NCBI RefSeq assembly: GCF_028293835.1
Contig: NZ_JAQGNX010000175.1
Coordinates: 1 to 60,092, forward strand
From: Pseudomonas sp.
Lineage (GTDB): Bacteria > Pseudomonadota > Gammaproteobacteria > Pseudomonadales > Pseudomonadaceae
DNA length: 60,092 nt
Direction of reading: 5' to 3'
This document shows positions 1-8,668 of this stretch, one piece after another (position 1 is the stretch's first letter; every line of letters begins with the position of its first letter). The translations under genes were made by a program, and so were the position numbers. The notes below the pieces were generated by a model. It was not told where the DNA came from. It saw only the letters and a program-made list of their open reading frames with translations, and did no database searches.

Positions 1-735
1 AGCAAGAGCATGACTGTTGGGGATCGGACGCTCAGGTATGACCCTGCGACCTATTTCGTCATGTCCATCGATTTGCCTGCGGTGGGGTCGGTGCACCCCG
101 CCGAGTCAGGCGAGCCATATCTGGCCGTCAGCCTGACGCTTGATCCGGCAGTCTTGTCGACGCTGTTCGCCGACTTGCCCAAACCTGCTGCGCGCGTCGA
201 GAACAATCCTGGCTTCTCAGTCGCCTCGGTCACGACCGATCTGATGGATGCCTGGGTGCGAATGCTGCGACTGATGGGCGACCCGGATGCCATCGCAGCC
301 TTGGCCCCGGTTTACGAGCGCGAAATAATCTTCCGCGTGCTCCAGGGGCCCCTTGGCTGGATGCTGCGCGAGATCGCAGCGCCCGATACCGCCATGGCCC
401 GCGTGAACATGGCTATCCAATGGATTCGCCGCGACTTTGCCGAGCCCATCGGCGTGGAACGTTTGGCGGAACGAGCGTCAATGAGCGTCTCGGCATTTCA
501 TCGCCACTTCAAGGCAGTGACCAACTTGAGCCCTTTGCAGTATCAGAAACGCGTGCGCCTGCTCCAGGCTCGAACCCTGATGGTGGCAAGTGCCAAGAGT
601 GTCATGGCTGCGGCCTTCGAGGTTGGCTATGAAAGCGCAACGCAATTCAGTCGAGATTATGCGCGGGTATTTGGGCTCCCTCCTGCGCAAGACACTGGTA
701 GGATCCTCGGCAATACAAGAGCCGTCAAACGCTAG
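1..735 (+). CDS. AraC-family transcriptional regulator, 5' end cut by window
   Basis: This is a DNA-binding regulator with an AraC_N-type sensor domain in front of a C-terminal AraC helix-turn-helix pair. The reading frame is open to base 1, and the first visible ATG (base 10) lies inside the sensor domain, so the true start is upstream of the window. Visible residues 1-125 fit the AraC_N fold. From about residue 140 the two HTH units follow: one contains SMSVSAFHRHFK, and the second has the family signature ending in FSRDYARVFG. Members with this layout often control a neighbouring oxidoreductase gene, but any such target would lie to the left and is not visible. The family call is firm; the ligand and targets are unknown. 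Confidence 0.9.
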   Translation, partial: SKSMTVGDRTLRYDPATYFVMSIDLPAVGSVHPAESGEPYLAVSLTLDPAVLSTLFADLPKPAARVENNPGFSVASVTTDLMDAWVRMLRLMGDPDAIAALAPVYEREIIFRVLQGPLGWMLREIAAPDTAMARVNMAIQWIRRDFAEPIGVERLAERASMSVSAFHRHFKAVTNLSPLQYQKRVRLLQARTLMVASAKSVMAAAFEVGYESATQFSRDYARVFGLPPAQDTGRILGNTRAVKR

Positions 736-784
736 GCGGTTGGCGGATTGGACGGACGGCAGCTATCGGGCCAGAAGCGGTCAT

Positions 785-1159
785 TCAAGACGAGGCAATA
801 AGCCCTGTTACCAACAGAGGACATACCTGCGCGGCTCGCTCGGCAAGGAGATTGCGCAGAGTCTGCATTTGTTTGACACGTTCATCCAGTAAAGCAATTT
901 TCTCGTTAAATAACTGGGCCAGTAAGTCCTTAGAGACGCCTTCGCTGTTCCACAGCAGTGGCAAATTTTCGCCAATCTCCCCTAACGAGAACCCAAGCTG
1001 CTGCGCCAACTTTATATACCCCACCAGTTGCAGCGTTTGTTCCGGATAGAGCCGATAACCGTTGGCAGTACGCAGAGGCTTGATCAGCCTTCTCGCTTCA
1101 TAAAACCGCAGTGCGTCAACTGACACACCCGTACGTTTCGCCACTTCTCCGATTCTCAT
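785..1159 (-). CDS. MerR-family transcriptional regulator
   Basis: This is a 124-residue MerR-type regulator. The winged HTH starts at once (MRIGEVAKRTGVSVDALRFY) and is followed by a long helix that forms the dimer coiled coil (about residues 80-110). The C-terminus has only one cysteine (QVCPLL) and no paired metal ligands, so metal sensing of the CueR or MerR type is unlikely. I chose the ATG at 1159 because the HTH begins there; a GTG 12 codons upstream would overlap the likely promoter. It runs opposite to the membrane protein at 1235, and the 75-base gap carries a MerR-type long-spacer promoter facing that gene. I infer that it activates the membrane protein gene. Confidence 0.85.
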   Translation of the reverse strand: MRIGEVAKRTGVSVDALRFYEARRLIKPLRTANGYRLYPEQTLQLVGYIKLAQQLGFSLGEIGENLPLLWNSEGVSKDLLAQLFNEKIALLDERVKQMQTLRNLLAERAAQVCPLLVTGLIASS

Positions 1160-1176
1160 AATCACCCGTACCTGTG

Positions 1177-1207
1177 TTGACTCTGGACCTAACACTAGGG
1201 TTTAGCC
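1177..1207 (+). promoter_or_regulatory. MerR-type promoter/operator for the gene at 1235
   Basis: A good -35 box (TTGACT, 1177-1182) is followed by a weak -10-like stretch (around TTTAGC, 1201-1206) at 18-19 bases instead of 17. The spacer holds the imperfect dyad ACCTA/TAGGGT around 1188-1200. An overlong spacer with a central dyad is the hallmark of promoters that MerR proteins twist into activity. It reads toward the membrane protein and lies just upstream of the divergent merR-like gene. Confidence 0.5.
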
Positions 1208-1234
1208 TGCGGGCTCAAACAATGAGGGCAGATT

Positions 1235-1675
1235 ATGATTAGCGTAAAGAACAATCTACATATCGTCCGGGGTAGCGCTTTCTATGACCTCATAGCTACG
1301 GTGGGCTTCATGACGCCTTGGACAGCATCACTGGTCCTTAAAGGCTTCGCAGCGTTGTCCGCCGCTTTGGCATTGGGCCGCCCAGTGCCGAGCTTAGACA
1401 TCAACGGAATGCTGTTCGCTAACCTGCTGGGCAGCGTGGTCGTCGTCTGGTCACTTTGGCGACTTAAGCACCCAAGCCGTAGCGTTGGTATATATGATGC
1501 ACTGGCGAGAATACTGTTCGCCTTATGGCAAATCTTTGCCGTAGCGCATGGGGCCAGTTTTCTGATCCTAGGGTTCACGTGCCTTGAGGTAGTATTTGCC
1601 GTCGCGCAGATCCTACCCTTGATTGATCCGCGAACGAGCGTGGGCAGGAAGCCGTCTGGTTTGCGCGTGGTATAG
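1235..1675 (+). CDS. Uncharacterised four-helix membrane protein
   Basis: This 146-residue protein has about four predicted hydrophobic segments (near residues 17-45, 60-78, 88-107 and 108-128) and a basic C-terminal tail. I recognise no enzyme motif. A GAGG ribosome-binding site lies 7 bases before the ATG. It is divergent from a MerR-type regulator and preceded by a MerR-like promoter, which suggests expression under a chemical or redox stress. The layout resembles small DoxX-like or multidrug-associated membrane proteins, but no family can be assigned with confidence. Confidence 0.75.
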   Translation: MISVKNNLHIVRGSAFYDLIATVGFMTPWTASLVLKGFAALSAALALGRPVPSLDINGMLFANLLGSVVVVWSLWRLKHPSRSVGIYDALARILFALWQIFAVAHGASFLILGFTCLEVVFAVAQILPLIDPRTSVGRKPSGLRVV

Positions 1676-2063
1676 CCGTAATGTCCGCTTCGGGTCGATA
1701 GCTGTCATTCCCTCGGTGCTAGCGCCAAACGTCGAGTCCGTCGCAGATGTAGCTCGGCATCCTGCTACGAGACTTCCTGGATGAAGTTAGCGGAATACGT
1801 GCTCCACAAGCACAAAAACCTAATTGTGCCAATCAAATGAACGGTACGTAATCCTAATTTCATCCGGACCTCCCCCGAGACGCTACCTGATCTGAGCTAC
1901 CCACGTCAGAAACAAAAAGCCAAAGGTTCGCACACAACCCCCGCAGCTACCTGCCCAAGTTGATCGCAGTGGTCATGTAATCAATGGCGGCTTGACTGGC
2001 TTGACCTCAAATGGTCTGCTCACTGCGTCACTGAAGTTATCGTCACCAACATTGAGAAACTAC
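1676..2063. other. Gap without a recognisable gene
   Basis: This 388-base stretch has no supported gene. A 19-codon ATG frame at 1781-1840 (+) has no clear ribosome-binding site and is probably chance. No terminator hairpin with a T-tract was seen. It probably holds the promoter for the LysE-type gene at 2064. Confidence 0.5.
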
Positions 2064-2678
2064 ATGATCGATAGCTCGGCTGTTCTAACTGTGTTCTGGG
2101 TGTACCTCGCCGGTGTCGTCATCCCGGGTCCGAATTTTGTTGCGGTTGTTCACAAAGCCGTATCTGCCACACGCTCTGAGGCTCTAGCTCTGGTCGGAGG
2201 GATCGTGCTGGTCAATCTGTTCTGGTCTACCTGCGCGATTGCCGGGATCGGTGTGGTCTTCTCTGCGTTCCCTTGGGCCGCGCTTGTAGTAAGAATCGCT
2301 GGAGCTGCCTACCTGATGTGGTTCGGCATTAGGCTGCTGATCAATTCAGGTAATAATGTAGTGACTGCGCCGCATCACATAGCGGATGGCAACTGCCGAA
2401 AGTCCTTTGTCCAAGGCGTGATCACCAACATCGGCAATCCTAAATCGGTGGCGTTCTACGCAGCAGTTTTTTCAGCCGCAGCCCCCGCTCATGTATCGCC
2501 CGGAACGTTTTCGGCGATGCTGGCTGTTGTCGTATTGGTATCATTGAGCTGGTATGCGATGGCTGCGGTGACCCTGTCGCAGCCCAGAATTTCGTCCGCC
2601 TATCAGCGTGGCAAGAAACAAATAGATCGGCTGTGCGGCGGTTTGATTTTGGCCCTTGGGATTCGTCAGTTGGTTTAA
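2064..2678 (+). CDS. LysE/RhtB-family amino-acid exporter
   Basis: This 204-residue inner-membrane protein fits the LysE/RhtB family, which exports amino acids or their derivatives by proton antiport. The family signature near the N-terminus is present (VVIPGPNFVAVVHKA, about residues 18-32), as is the conserved loop GVITNIGNPKSVAFYAAVF before the third to fourth helices. About six hydrophobic segments are visible and the length is typical. I chose the ATG at 2064 rather than an in-frame TTG at 1992, because family proteins begin just before this first helix. The upstream SD is weak (TGAGA). The substrate is unknown. Confidence 0.85.
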   Translation: MIDSSAVLTVFWVYLAGVVIPGPNFVAVVHKAVSATRSEALALVGGIVLVNLFWSTCAIAGIGVVFSAFPWAALVVRIAGAAYLMWFGIRLLINSGNNVVTAPHHIADGNCRKSFVQGVITNIGNPKSVAFYAAVFSAAAPAHVSPGTFSAMLAVVVLVSLSWYAMAAVTLSQPRISSAYQRGKKQIDRLCGGLILALGIRQLV

Positions 2679-3067
2679 GGGGTCACAGGAACCTTTCCTG
2701 CAATATTCAGAACCCTCCCTCACCTACCAATCGGCTGGCGGACAGGCTGCTACGCGCCATAAGGCCAAGGGCAGCAATCTCCAAAGGCGGACAGATCACG
2801 TCGGAAGAGCTGACATGGCTGACTACAACCGCCAATAGCGGCGCTAGTGACGCCTGCGGTCGGTTCCCTCACTTGAAATTCACTTTTCTTCGAAAAAAGC
2901 TAAAGCTCTATAGCGATAGTTGAGGGAGAAGTCCTCCTTCCATGTTCCAATCCTTACAGGTTGTGGTGGCAAGACCGCGCTGCTCGGCTGGTGCTGCGAT
3001 GGGTGATAGACCAGCCCAACGTCGGCTCTGGGTCTATTACGTCAGGCCAGCTCACTTTGGGTTGCCA
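2679..3067. other. Gap between convergent genes, nothing recognised
   Basis: These 389 bases separate the LysE-type gene (+) from the 3' end of the hydrolase gene (-). Short open frames here lack ribosome-binding sites and family features. I see no strong hairpin with a T-tract and no repeat shared with the rest of the window. Confidence 0.45.
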
Positions 3068-3964
3068 TTAAGGCGGCCCCAAACACTGCGGGACCGCCTT
3101 CAACAACCCAAGCCAAACCTTTGCCCAGTCGCTGTTATGGCCCATACCCGGCACGGAGCGTATTTGTGTACAGCGATCTCCGGTGCTGTTTGCGAAGCGT
3201 TGAGCAATTATTTCGGGCACAACTCTGTCTTCGCTGCCGTAATAGTGAATCTGCGGCACGCTACTGATCTGCGATGCGACGTCGATTGCGTTAAGTGATT
3301 CCGGCATTGGCGTCACACGGTGCAGGCGATTGAATTCGGCGGTGTCCAGATTTCCAGCGACGGTGCGCAGTGTGGCAACGTCTTGGCGCCGGGCGGCAAC
3401 AAGCACCGCAATGGCGCCGCCGCCTGAGTAACCCACCAGATTGATGCGTTGCCCCGGCACTTGCCTGGCGTAATAGCTCACGGCTTGGTTCATCGCCACA
3501 ACTACATCTTCAGCAAAACGCTTGTTGGTCCAGTAGCTCACCACACAACCTGGGTTAGCCGCCATCGGTGTGTATTGGCAAGGCCGCGCAAGGTAAAGCC
3601 TGTTGGGTGCCGGATCGACCGAGGCCAGTTCGAGGCCTATTGGTTTGTGCGGGGTGGGGTTCGTTGACGGCTGGCTGCGAGTGCGCCAAGAAAAACCGTC
3701 GCCTTCTATATAGACGGTCAACGGCAGGTCGGGCCGAGTGATTTGGTAAAAGCTGGTCAGCACAAAACTATCAGTCTGAACCTGTCCTCGTATCAAACCA
3801 CTGGACTTCGCCAGCCTGTCTGCGCGCTGGTCGAGATCAGCAATACCGGGAGCATCGACGCAGCCCCCCAGCGAGAAAATAAACAGGCTCACCAGCAGGC
3901 CGCGCCTTATAAGCGAGGTTGGTTTAAAGGTGAAACATGGGAAAGCAATGTGGGCGTTGCGCAT
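3068..3964 (-). CDS. Alpha/beta-hydrolase lipoprotein
   Basis: This 298-residue protein has an N-terminal signal with a lipobox (SLGGC, Cys35), so it should be lipid-anchored in the periplasm or outer membrane. The nucleophile elbow GYSGGG (about residue 178), an Asp in GSEDRVVP and a His in GMGHNSDW complete a Ser-Asp-His triad in the order expected for alpha/beta hydrolases. The substrate is unknown. The signal region is long, with about 20 residues before the hydrophobic core, so the true start could be internal, though no better start is obvious. It follows the autotransporter gene on the same strand but is separated from it by a terminator, so it is probably a separate unit. Confidence 0.85.
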   Translation of the reverse strand: MRNAHIAFPCFTFKPTSLIRRGLLVSLFIFSLGGCVDAPGIADLDQRADRLAKSSGLIRGQVQTDSFVLTSFYQITRPDLPLTVYIEGDGFSWRTRSQPSTNPTPHKPIGLELASVDPAPNRLYLARPCQYTPMAANPGCVVSYWTNKRFAEDVVVAMNQAVSYYARQVPGQRINLVGYSGGGAIAVLVAARRQDVATLRTVAGNLDTAEFNRLHRVTPMPESLNAIDVASQISSVPQIHYYGSEDRVVPEIIAQRFANSTGDRCTQIRSVPGMGHNSDWAKVWLGLLKAVPQCLGPP

Positions 3965-4035
3965 ACAGGCTCGTTAACAATGAAGGCTGTGAGAGCGGCG
4001 ACTGTACGTTAATAATCAGCAGCCTAGTAGACATG

Positions 4036-4068
4036 AAAACGCCCATTTCCCAGGAAGAGAAATGGGCG
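4036..4068 (-). terminator. Rho-independent terminator of the autotransporter operon
   Basis: A perfect 10-bp inverted repeat (CGCCCATTTC / GAAATGGGCG, arms 4040-4049 and 4059-4068) is followed on the minus strand by TTTTC. It lies 23 bases past the autotransporter stop codon and should end transcription of the four-gene minus-strand operon. Confidence 0.85.
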
Positions 4069-4090
4069 TAAGTGTTACATCAGCGTTTGT

Positions 4091-7000
4091 TTAGAAGGCC
4101 CAGCGCGCCTCGGCCGAGGCTGTCTGGTTGAGGAAGTTGATGCGCTTTTCAACGTCGTAACGTACTGACAATTGAAGCGGACCGCTAACCTTGTAGCTCA
4201 ACTCGGTACCGCCACGAACCAACCAGCGTTGCGGCTCGCCACCATAGGTGGTGAAGGCCGCACCGGGTGCTCCGGCGAAACTGCTAACCACAGAGTCACG
4301 GCTTGCCTGGAAGTCATAACCAGCGCCCGCAGTGCCGCTCAAGCTCACCCGATCGGTGAAGTCATGAGCCAGCTTGCCGTCAAACCCAACAATGAATTGA
4401 TCTGTGTTGCGGCTCTTGGCTTGCAAGTCCAGCGCATCTGCACCTTTCTCGGTGTAGGATTCGTCCTTGATCCAAGTGTAATCAGCCCGCACAGAAGGTG
4501 TGAAACGAGTGGCACTGGTCAGGCTGAACGTGCGGTCCAGTACGACGCCCGCGTGAGCGGTCCAGGAGTTGTAGCTGGATTTGGCTTGCAGCCCGGCGAA
4601 GTCGATATCGCGCTTGCCATCGTTACGGTTCTGACCGCCATCGATCTGAAAGCTCAAGTCGGTAGTGTCGTCCAGGTGATAGGTGCCATAACCCACCAAC
4701 TGGTAAACGTCAGTGGTTAGTGACTGACGAGGCGAGTTGCCGCTGTTATGGGTGTCGGCTTTGGCGTAGACGAACGCAGTACCAAGCACCCAACGATCAT
4801 TCAGGCTGCCGTCTAGACCAAACGCCATCCCTCCAACACTTGACTCGACTCCAGGCGTGCCGCCATTGCTGTTCAGATCAGCCCAGGAACCAAAAGGCTT
4901 GATCCAGAAATGGTCGTCACTGAAAGCGCTATCACCGGAAGACACGCCACGCACTGTATCGGAGCGCGCCTGAACCACCCGGTTGATGCTGGTCAGCGCG
5001 GTTTGCGCCGCCACTGTTGAACCGCCGGTTTGAGGCAAGACTTCACTCACCGCTTTCGACACTTCAGCTTGAGTAGTCAATGGAACCAGGTAACTGGCCA
5101 ACCGGCCACCGGGACTGCTGGCGATAACTTGATCCAGCACTACAGCCGCGCCCCTGCCCTGGGTATTGCCTAGTGCCTGAATACTGCCCACAACCGTGGT
5201 CGGGTTGCTGCCGGTATTACCGGTATTACCACCGCTATTGCCGCCACCGCTATCGCCGCCACCGCTACCAGTATCGGTACCGCTGTTGGCACCCACAAGA
5301 TTCAAGTCGACACTCTTGCTGTTGTAAACCGGAGTGAAATTGAACAGCAGGCTGTTATCGGTGACGTGACTGAACTGTCCGCTGAGCGTGCCAGTGGTGC
5401 TGACCACATTGGCGAGTTGATTACCAGCAGCCAAGGTATTACCACTTTTGACATCAACGTTTAGCGTGCCGTCCAGTTGGACGTTACCTGTAGCGCTAAG
5501 CTTGCTGTACTGCGTCGCACTGTAGGCACTCACCTGCAAGGTGCTATTTGCACTTTGAGTAAAGGCGCCGCCGACAGTCAACGTTGCAAAAGGCGAGGCA
5601 GTTGTGCCAACGACCACGGAGCCTGCGTTATTGAGGTCGCCTCCGATAGAAGCGTCGCCGGTATTGAGTGTTGCACCGCTGCTGACATCGACCGTACCTA
5701 AAAGGCTTGAACCGCTGGCCATGGCTAAGGTGCCGGCGCTTACCGTCCAGTTTTGTGTGAAGGTGTCGGTGCCTGTCAGGGTCCAGGTACTGGCGCCCTC
5801 TTTTTCAAAGTCAGCAAAACCCTGGTATTGCGCCGCACTCCCTACAGCACCGACCGAGCCAAGGTCGAACGTAGTGGAAACTACCAGGTTTTCGCCGCCG
5901 AGAACCAATACATCACCGCTACCGCCAAGGCCACTGTTGCTCACCACGTTGCCGTTAATGACGGAGCCCGCTTCAAGCACCAGCTTGTTATCACCGCCGG
6001 ACAGCTCGATTGCATTGGCTCGGGCGCCGCTGCCGTTATTGGCAAAACCACCGGAAATAGTCCCGGCGTTGTAGATGGCCGAGCCTCCCCCTGTGGCCAC
6101 GATACCGGCACCACCGACACCTGCGCTGCCGGCCTGGCCGTTGGCGCCGACCTGACCAGCAACCAGACCTGTACCGCCCAAACCGCCCGCACCACCTGTA
6201 CCAGCAATGCCACCGTTACCGCCTTGAATGGTTCCGGTATTGACTATCTTGATGTGCGAACCGGTTATGCCTGCACCGCCGGCTCCGCCGTTACCACCAT
6301 TACCACCAGCGCCGCCGTTGCCACCGTTGCCATATTTACTGCTGTTTAAAGCAGCCCCACCGTTACCGCCTTGACCGCCGGTACCACCAGTAGTGCCAAC
6401 AGAACCATTACCACCGGAGATGCTGGCATTGTTGATCACGGAAAAGTAACTGCCTGAAACACCAGCGCCACCGGCAGAGCCAGCCCCGCCACTTACGCCA
6501 GCACCGCCGTTACCACCTGCTCCGCCGTGGCTAGCAGAATAGTAGCCAACGCCGCCGTTACCGCCAGCACCACCAGTGCCCGGGGCCGCATTAGATACGC
6601 CGAGGCCCCCGGTCACTACGGCATTGTTAGTGATGGCAAAAAAACTTCCACTGATGGCAGCAGAACCATTAGATGGAGAGAAATACTTGCCGGTTGAACC
6701 TGCTGAGCCGACGCCGCCAACGCCTGTGCCACCAGACGTACCGGCTGATCCCGCCCCGCCGGCGGCTCCAGTTCCTGAATATATACCATTACCCGAAACG
6801 CCAGTGAACCGCCCTGAAATCGTCGACGTCAGTGCGCCTGCAAGAACGTTCGACCCGGTCAATAATAACGATCCGTCACTACCGACCAAGCTCCCCCCGG
6901 TGATGGTCACCGGAGCAGAAGCAGTTATTCTCGTTAGTCCGTTGTAGGCTGCCAGGTCGGAGGTGAGCGTAACCGTGCTGACGCCAGAACCAATAATCAC

Positions 7001-7279
7001 CGAGCCGGTGGATGGCAGTAAGTCACGCAACGAACCTGCCCCCGAATCAGCACCTGTAGTGACGGTAGGGTTCGCGCTCGCAAATGCTAACGACGCCATA
7101 CTCATCGACAACAACGCCAGCGGCCAGACGGCTGCTTTACCACGCGTTCTCGAGGTGCGGGCTCCCGGGCCGCTGACCGATACTGAACCACCACAGGTTT
7201 TCGACTTGGCGACTTCGGAAACGACTTGTGGCGCCCCCAAACGACTATTCCACACCAGCCGGTAAATGGCCTTATTCAT
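4091..7279 (-). CDS. Glycine-rich type Va autotransporter with extended signal peptide
   Basis: This 1062-residue secreted protein delivers its own passenger to the cell surface. The N-terminus carries an ESPR-type extended signal (MNKAIYRLVWN) followed by a hydrophobic core ending near AFA. The passenger runs from about residue 45 to 700. Residues about 163-406 are dominated by GGxGG/GNGGAGG-type units, and a beta-helix-like part follows. A Gly/Ser/Asn linker near residue 690 precedes the autotransporter beta-barrel (about 783-1062), which ends in the typical aromatic residue (ARWAF). A GGAG site lies 10 bases before the ATG; the short A-rich spacer to the sulfotransferase gene indicates co-transcription. 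No protease triad is evident, so an adhesin or surface-coat role is more likely than an enzyme. Confidence 0.92.
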   Translation of the reverse strand: MNKAIYRLVWNSRLGAPQVVSEVAKSKTCGGSVSVSGPGARTSRTRGKAAVWPLALLSMSMASLAFASANPTVTTGADSGAGSLRDLLPSTGSVIIGSGVSTVTLTSDLAAYNGLTRITASAPVTITGGSLVGSDGSLLLTGSNVLAGALTSTISGRFTGVSGNGIYSGTGAAGGAGSAGTSGGTGVGGVGSAGSTGKYFSPSNGSAAISGSFFAITNNAVVTGGLGVSNAAPGTGGAGGNGGVGYYSASHGGAGGNGGAGVSGGAGSAGGAGVSGSYFSVINNASISGGNGSVGTTGGTGGQGGNGGAALNSSKYGNGGNGGAGGNGGNGGAGGAGITGSHIKIVNTGTIQGGNGGIAGTGGAGGLGGTGLVAGQVGANGQAGSAGVGGAGIVATGGGSAIYNAGTISGGFANNGSGARANAIELSGGDNKLVLEAGSVINGNVVSNSGLGGSGDVLVLGGENLVVSTTFDLGSVGAVGSAAQYQGFADFEKEGASTWTLTGTDTFTQNWTVSAGTLAMASGSSLLGTVDVSSGATLNTGDASIGGDLNNAGSVVVGTTASPFATLTVGGAFTQSANSTLQVSAYSATQYSKLSATGNVQLDGTLNVDVKSGNTLAAGNQLANVVSTTGTLSGQFSHVTDNSLLFNFTPVYNSKSVDLNLVGANSGTDTGSGGGDSGGGNSGGNTGNTGSNPTTVVGSIQALGNTQGRGAAVVLDQVIASSPGGRLASYLVPLTTQAEVSKAVSEVLPQTGGSTVAAQTALTSINRVVQARSDTVRGVSSGDSAFSDDHFWIKPFGSWADLNSNGGTPGVESSVGGMAFGLDGSLNDRWVLGTAFVYAKADTHNSGNSPRQSLTTDVYQLVGYGTYHLDDTTDLSFQIDGGQNRNDGKRDIDFAGLQAKSSYNSWTAHAGVVLDRTFSLTSATRFTPSVRADYTWIKDESYTEKGADALDLQAKSRNTDQFIVGFDGKLAHDFTDRVSLSGTAGAGYDFQASRDSVVSSFAGAPGAAFTTYGGEPQRWLVRGGTELSYKVSGPLQLSVRYDVEKRINFLNQTASAEARWAF
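6060..6790 (-). repeat. Degenerate glycine-rich coding repeats in the passenger
   Basis: This stretch of the autotransporter gene encodes blocks such as GGAGGNGGAG and GGTGGQGGNGG alternating with short segments like SYFSVINNASISGGNG. The passenger therefore looks like glycine-loop units joined to beta-strand rungs. The DNA units are degenerate, so recombination between near-identical copies is limited. Confidence 0.7.
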
Positions 7280-7318
7280 CTAACTAAGCTCCAATGGTTT
7301 TCTTTTTTTTCAGGGTTT

Positions 7319-8137
7319 TCAAAGAATCTTGACCCCTTGTAGGTTGTGTTGGGGATGTTGCCAAAAAGCGTCATTACTGAAGCGCGCAAACACGTCGGGC
7401 GGCAGGATTGTCGGCCGGGCGCTGGCTTGCACACTGGGTTTCACGTCGTGTAACCCAGGCATGCCAGCGCGCAGATCGAACGCCTGCGCGTCGAACTCAA
7501 TGTTGTGCACGTCATGTTTAAAGGAGGGTTGGTTGATAAAGGCATAAATGCCCTTAAGCACTGCTTGCGGGGCGCTGACCAAACTTTCGTAGCGCACCAA
7601 CAGCAAATTTTTGGTGTGCGCCCCGTAAAACGCTTCTTTAAGCGCGTTGTAGGGATAACCGAGCAAGCCATCAGCCCCGGCCACGGTATCTGCGCGGCTA
7701 TAAACCGTGCCGCCCGCCTGAAAGTTGAAAAGGGCTGAGGGCGAAAAAGTATTGCGTTGAACGAGGCGTTCAATACTGTCGATGATCCACGGCACGTCAC
7801 GCACACAGGCGATTACTTTGCTGTCCGGGAACAGGCTTTGCAGCAACCCCATGCGCGAACACCATGCACGATTGCTGTCAAAAATCACCGGTTTAGCAAA
7901 CTCGTCGCCGTAGAACTGCTCGAACAACCCACGCAGAATTCGCTGGCGCTGCTGATCAGTAATAAACAGCGAATACTCGTTACTGCCGCTCATGCCGTTG
8001 AGCAAATCGTTGACCATGCCCGCCACGGGGCCGCTCATGTTCGCGTGAAAACGGGGATTTTGGCGCAACAATGCCGACAGCAAAGTCGAGCCAGAACGAG
8101 GTAGTCCGGAAATAAAATGCAGGGTTCGCTCAGTCAT
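7319..8137 (-). CDS. Sulfotransferase-family protein
   Basis: This 272-residue cytosolic protein has the PAPS-dependent sulfotransferase fold. The 5'-phosphosulfate loop is clear at residues 11-19 (GLPRSGSTLL), and a second PAPS-contact region follows in the middle (VIACVRDVPWIIDSIERLV). A C-terminal segment with LLVRYESLVSAPQAVLKGIY matches the family. An AGGAG site precedes the ATG. It lies 24 bases after the GNAT-like gene and 39 bases before the autotransporter gene, so all are probably co-transcribed. The known family reaction transfers sulfate from PAPS to a hydroxyl or amino group. I infer that the acceptor may be the autotransporter passenger or a small molecule made by the operon. 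Confidence 0.88.
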   Translation of the reverse strand: MTERTLHFISGLPRSGSTLLSALLRQNPRFHANMSGPVAGMVNDLLNGMSGSNEYSLFITDQQRQRILRGLFEQFYGDEFAKPVIFDSNRAWCSRMGLLQSLFPDSKVIACVRDVPWIIDSIERLVQRNTFSPSALFNFQAGGTVYSRADTVAGADGLLGYPYNALKEAFYGAHTKNLLLVRYESLVSAPQAVLKGIYAFINQPSFKHDVHNIEFDAQAFDLRAGMPGLHDVKPSVQASARPTILPPDVFARFSNDAFWQHPQHNLQGVKIL

Positions 8138-8161
8138 AAACAGGGCTCCTTGCCAAGTTGG

Positions 8162-8668
8162 TCATGATTTTTGGGGTGATGGCAGAAACAGCCGATGCCA
8201 GACGCTTTGGCCGCTGCTATCGAGGCCAAAACGCTGAAAACCGACGCTCTGAATAACGCGAACACCGGCAGCAGTTTCCAGCTTCGGATTCTCGGTAACG
8301 ATCATCAGTCCCGCAGGTGCCCGGGCTTCACCGGCATAGGCCAACGCCAGTTGCTCATAGGTATGAGCAAACACACGGGGAGCCAGGCCAACGTCGCGGC
8401 AGTCCTCTTGGATGAAAGTGCGGTAGAACCAATACAGCACCTTGCCCGCGGCAGGACTGGCGCAATACACCGAACTGACCCCCACGACTCGGCCCTCGGC
8501 ATTCAAGACCACGCAAGCCACTTCAAACGTTCTGCGCCAAGCCTCTATCGGATCTTGTATCGCACCGTTGTCACGCCAGAAGGCGATGAGTTCGTTGCGC
8601 AGCGCAGGTGTGGTCTGATTCCAAACCCAGACAATTTGATATTTTTTAAACGAACTGATGACTGACAC
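8162..8668 (-). CDS. GNAT-like acetyltransferase protein
   Basis: This is a 168-residue protein with the layout of a GNAT fold. A beta-strand pair ends in GRVVGVSSVY, followed by a long central helix and a C-terminal segment FGLDSSGQSVWHRLFLP. The usual acetyl-CoA loop (Q/RxxGxG/A) is not clear, so the call rests on overall architecture and is moderate. The start is a GTG that overlaps the last 23 bases of the radical SAM gene, which indicates translational coupling. Its place between the radical SAM and sulfotransferase genes suggests the same pathway. The substrate is unknown. Confidence 0.65.
   Translation of the reverse strand: MSVISSFKKYQIVWVWNQTTPALRNELIAFWRDNGAIQDPIEAWRRTFEVACVVLNAEGRVVGVSSVYCASPAAGKVLYWFYRTFIQEDCRDVGLAPRVFAHTYEQLALAYAGEARAPAGLMIVTENPKLETAAGVRVIQSVGFQRFGLDSSGQSVWHRLFLPSPQKS

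Noticed and set aside
1781..1840. 19-codon ATG frame in the gap before the LysE-type gene
   Set aside because: No ribosome-binding site, no family pattern, and too short to distinguish from chance.
5753..6349. Thr/Ala-rich plus-strand frame opposite the glycine-rich passenger
   Set aside because: It is the reverse complement of GGx repeats and has no start signal.
6060..6790. Repetitive block that might suggest a CRISPR or VNTR locus
   Set aside because: The units are degenerate, in frame and coding (Gly-rich passenger); no constant repeat with unique spacers.
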